From CAYQOX01 sp964419335 (lineage in GTDB: Bacteria > Hinthialibacterota > Hinthialibacteria > Hinthialibacterales > Hinthialibacteraceae): 14,599 bases of DNA. The notes under the pieces are model-generated. The model searched no databases, was not told where the DNA came from, and was given only the letters and a program-made list of their open reading frames with translations. Location of the stretch: positions 1 to 14,599 of the forward strand of contig CAYQOX010000079.1 of the NCBI GenBank assembly GCA_964419335.1, given 5' to 3'. Shown one piece after another: positions 13,988 through 14,599 of this stretch. Position 1 is the first letter of the stretch, and each line of letters starts with the position of its first letter. Position numbers and translations under genes: made by a program.

Positions 13988-14599
13988 AAAACGAATATTC
14001 TTAATTTTATCAAATGGTTCTGCCGTCAACTTACCTTTAACGAACTGGCTTCCATCGTTCCCATTCTTCAAGAAGTCCTAAATGGATCACGTGACGATAT
14101 TTCTCTTAAGCTTGAAAACGATCAACCGCCTCATTATCGGCAATTTAAAGTAGACCCAAGTCCTCCACTAACGAGTCCTCCTGAATCTGATTCCAAGTCA
14201 CCCACTCTTCAGTGGCAACAGATTCAAGATGAGCATTTCAAAAAAACCGGGTCTCGAATCTCACCGGTCCGACGACGTTCCTCTTCGGCTCAGCCGCAGA
14301 AAAACAAATGCGCGATGAGGGGAAAACCAGCCAATTCAAACTACATTATGTTTTTCGCGAATATCACTATAGTGCCAAGGATCTGTCACTGACTCGTCCC
14401 GAAAATGCTCCCGTGGATCTCAACAAAATCCACCATAATCTTTACATCGTTGGACTCTGTTTAACGTTCGTCATCAATTTTGGCCTGAGTTTGCGGCTTA
14501 CTCGCGATGCGCTTGAACGTATCTTTGATTTCCGCATTTCCCATCCGCCCGCCTTAATGCAACGGACCAACTTGATCACCCAGATTCCGCTATCCAAAA
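13985..14599 (+). pseudogene. Decayed DDE-type IS transposase, continues beyond the window
   Basis: From GTG 13985 the protein reads MKTNILNFIKWFCRQLTF, then ASIVPILQEVLNGSRDDI, PPHYRQFKVDP and KTGSRISPVRR. From memory this is the N-terminus of a zinc-ribbon-bearing IS transposase found in many anaerobes. The frame drifts at about 14280, and the original protein resumes one frame over as TSQFKLHYVFREYHYSAKDL, VDLNKIHHNLYIVGLCLTF and LRLTRDALERIFDFRISH. The expected cysteine-rich zinc-ribbon segment between these parts is missing, so an internal deletion with frameshift has occurred. The frame is open to the window edge. The IS family name is not certain. Confidence 0.7.

Overview
The window carries two metal(loid)-related gene blocks, both read on the minus strand, separated and flanked by decayed insertion-sequence (IS) remnants. 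The genes are moderately A+T-rich with clear Shine-Dalgarno sites. A Tat-exported molybdoenzyme, a multiheme c-type cytochrome and a large arsenic operon point to an anaerobic or facultatively anaerobic respiring bacterium from a metal-rich setting. The phylum cannot be fixed from this sequence. A small G+C-richer patch at about 7.93-8.6 kb looks foreign to its surroundings.

Layout, left to right. 1-108: end of an IS whose transposase would read leftward out of the window. 193-7212 (minus strand, transcribed from right to left): an arsenic-resistance operon in the order arsR, FmdB-type zinc ribbon, tandem universal stress protein, SAM methyltransferase, long arsD, arsA, acr3, a broken second ArsR-like gene in two overlapping frames, and arsC. 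A near-consensus sigma-70 promoter (TTGACA, 16 nt, TATAAT) lies at 7261-7288. 7381-8963: remnants of an IS related to the one at the left edge, a truncated exported-protein gene with an in-frame TGA, and an IS1634-family transposase with an in-frame TAG and a large internal deletion. 9207-13790 (minus strand): a respiratory block in the order c-type cytochrome, Tat-exported molybdopterin oxidoreductase, four-cluster ferredoxin-type subunit, TorD-like chaperone. 13916-14599: another decayed IS transposase on the plus strand, whose start codon and ribosome-binding site are buried in a long hairpin.

How the parts work together. In the ars operon, ArsR senses As(III) and de-represses transcription. 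ArsC reduces As(V) to As(III). ArsD should hand As(III) to the ArsA ATPase, which energises Acr3 efflux. The FmdB-like protein, the Usp protein and the methyltransferase are less usual passengers. In the second block, electrons would reach the periplasmic molybdoenzyme through the cytochrome and the Fe-S subunit, and the TorD-like protein would assist cofactor insertion. No quinol-oxidising membrane subunit is encoded. Its substrate (arsenate, another oxyanion or a sulfur compound) is not settled by the sequence. The ars block is bracketed by related IS ends in inverted orientation, so it may have arrived separately, and its proximity is weak evidence for an arsenate substrate.
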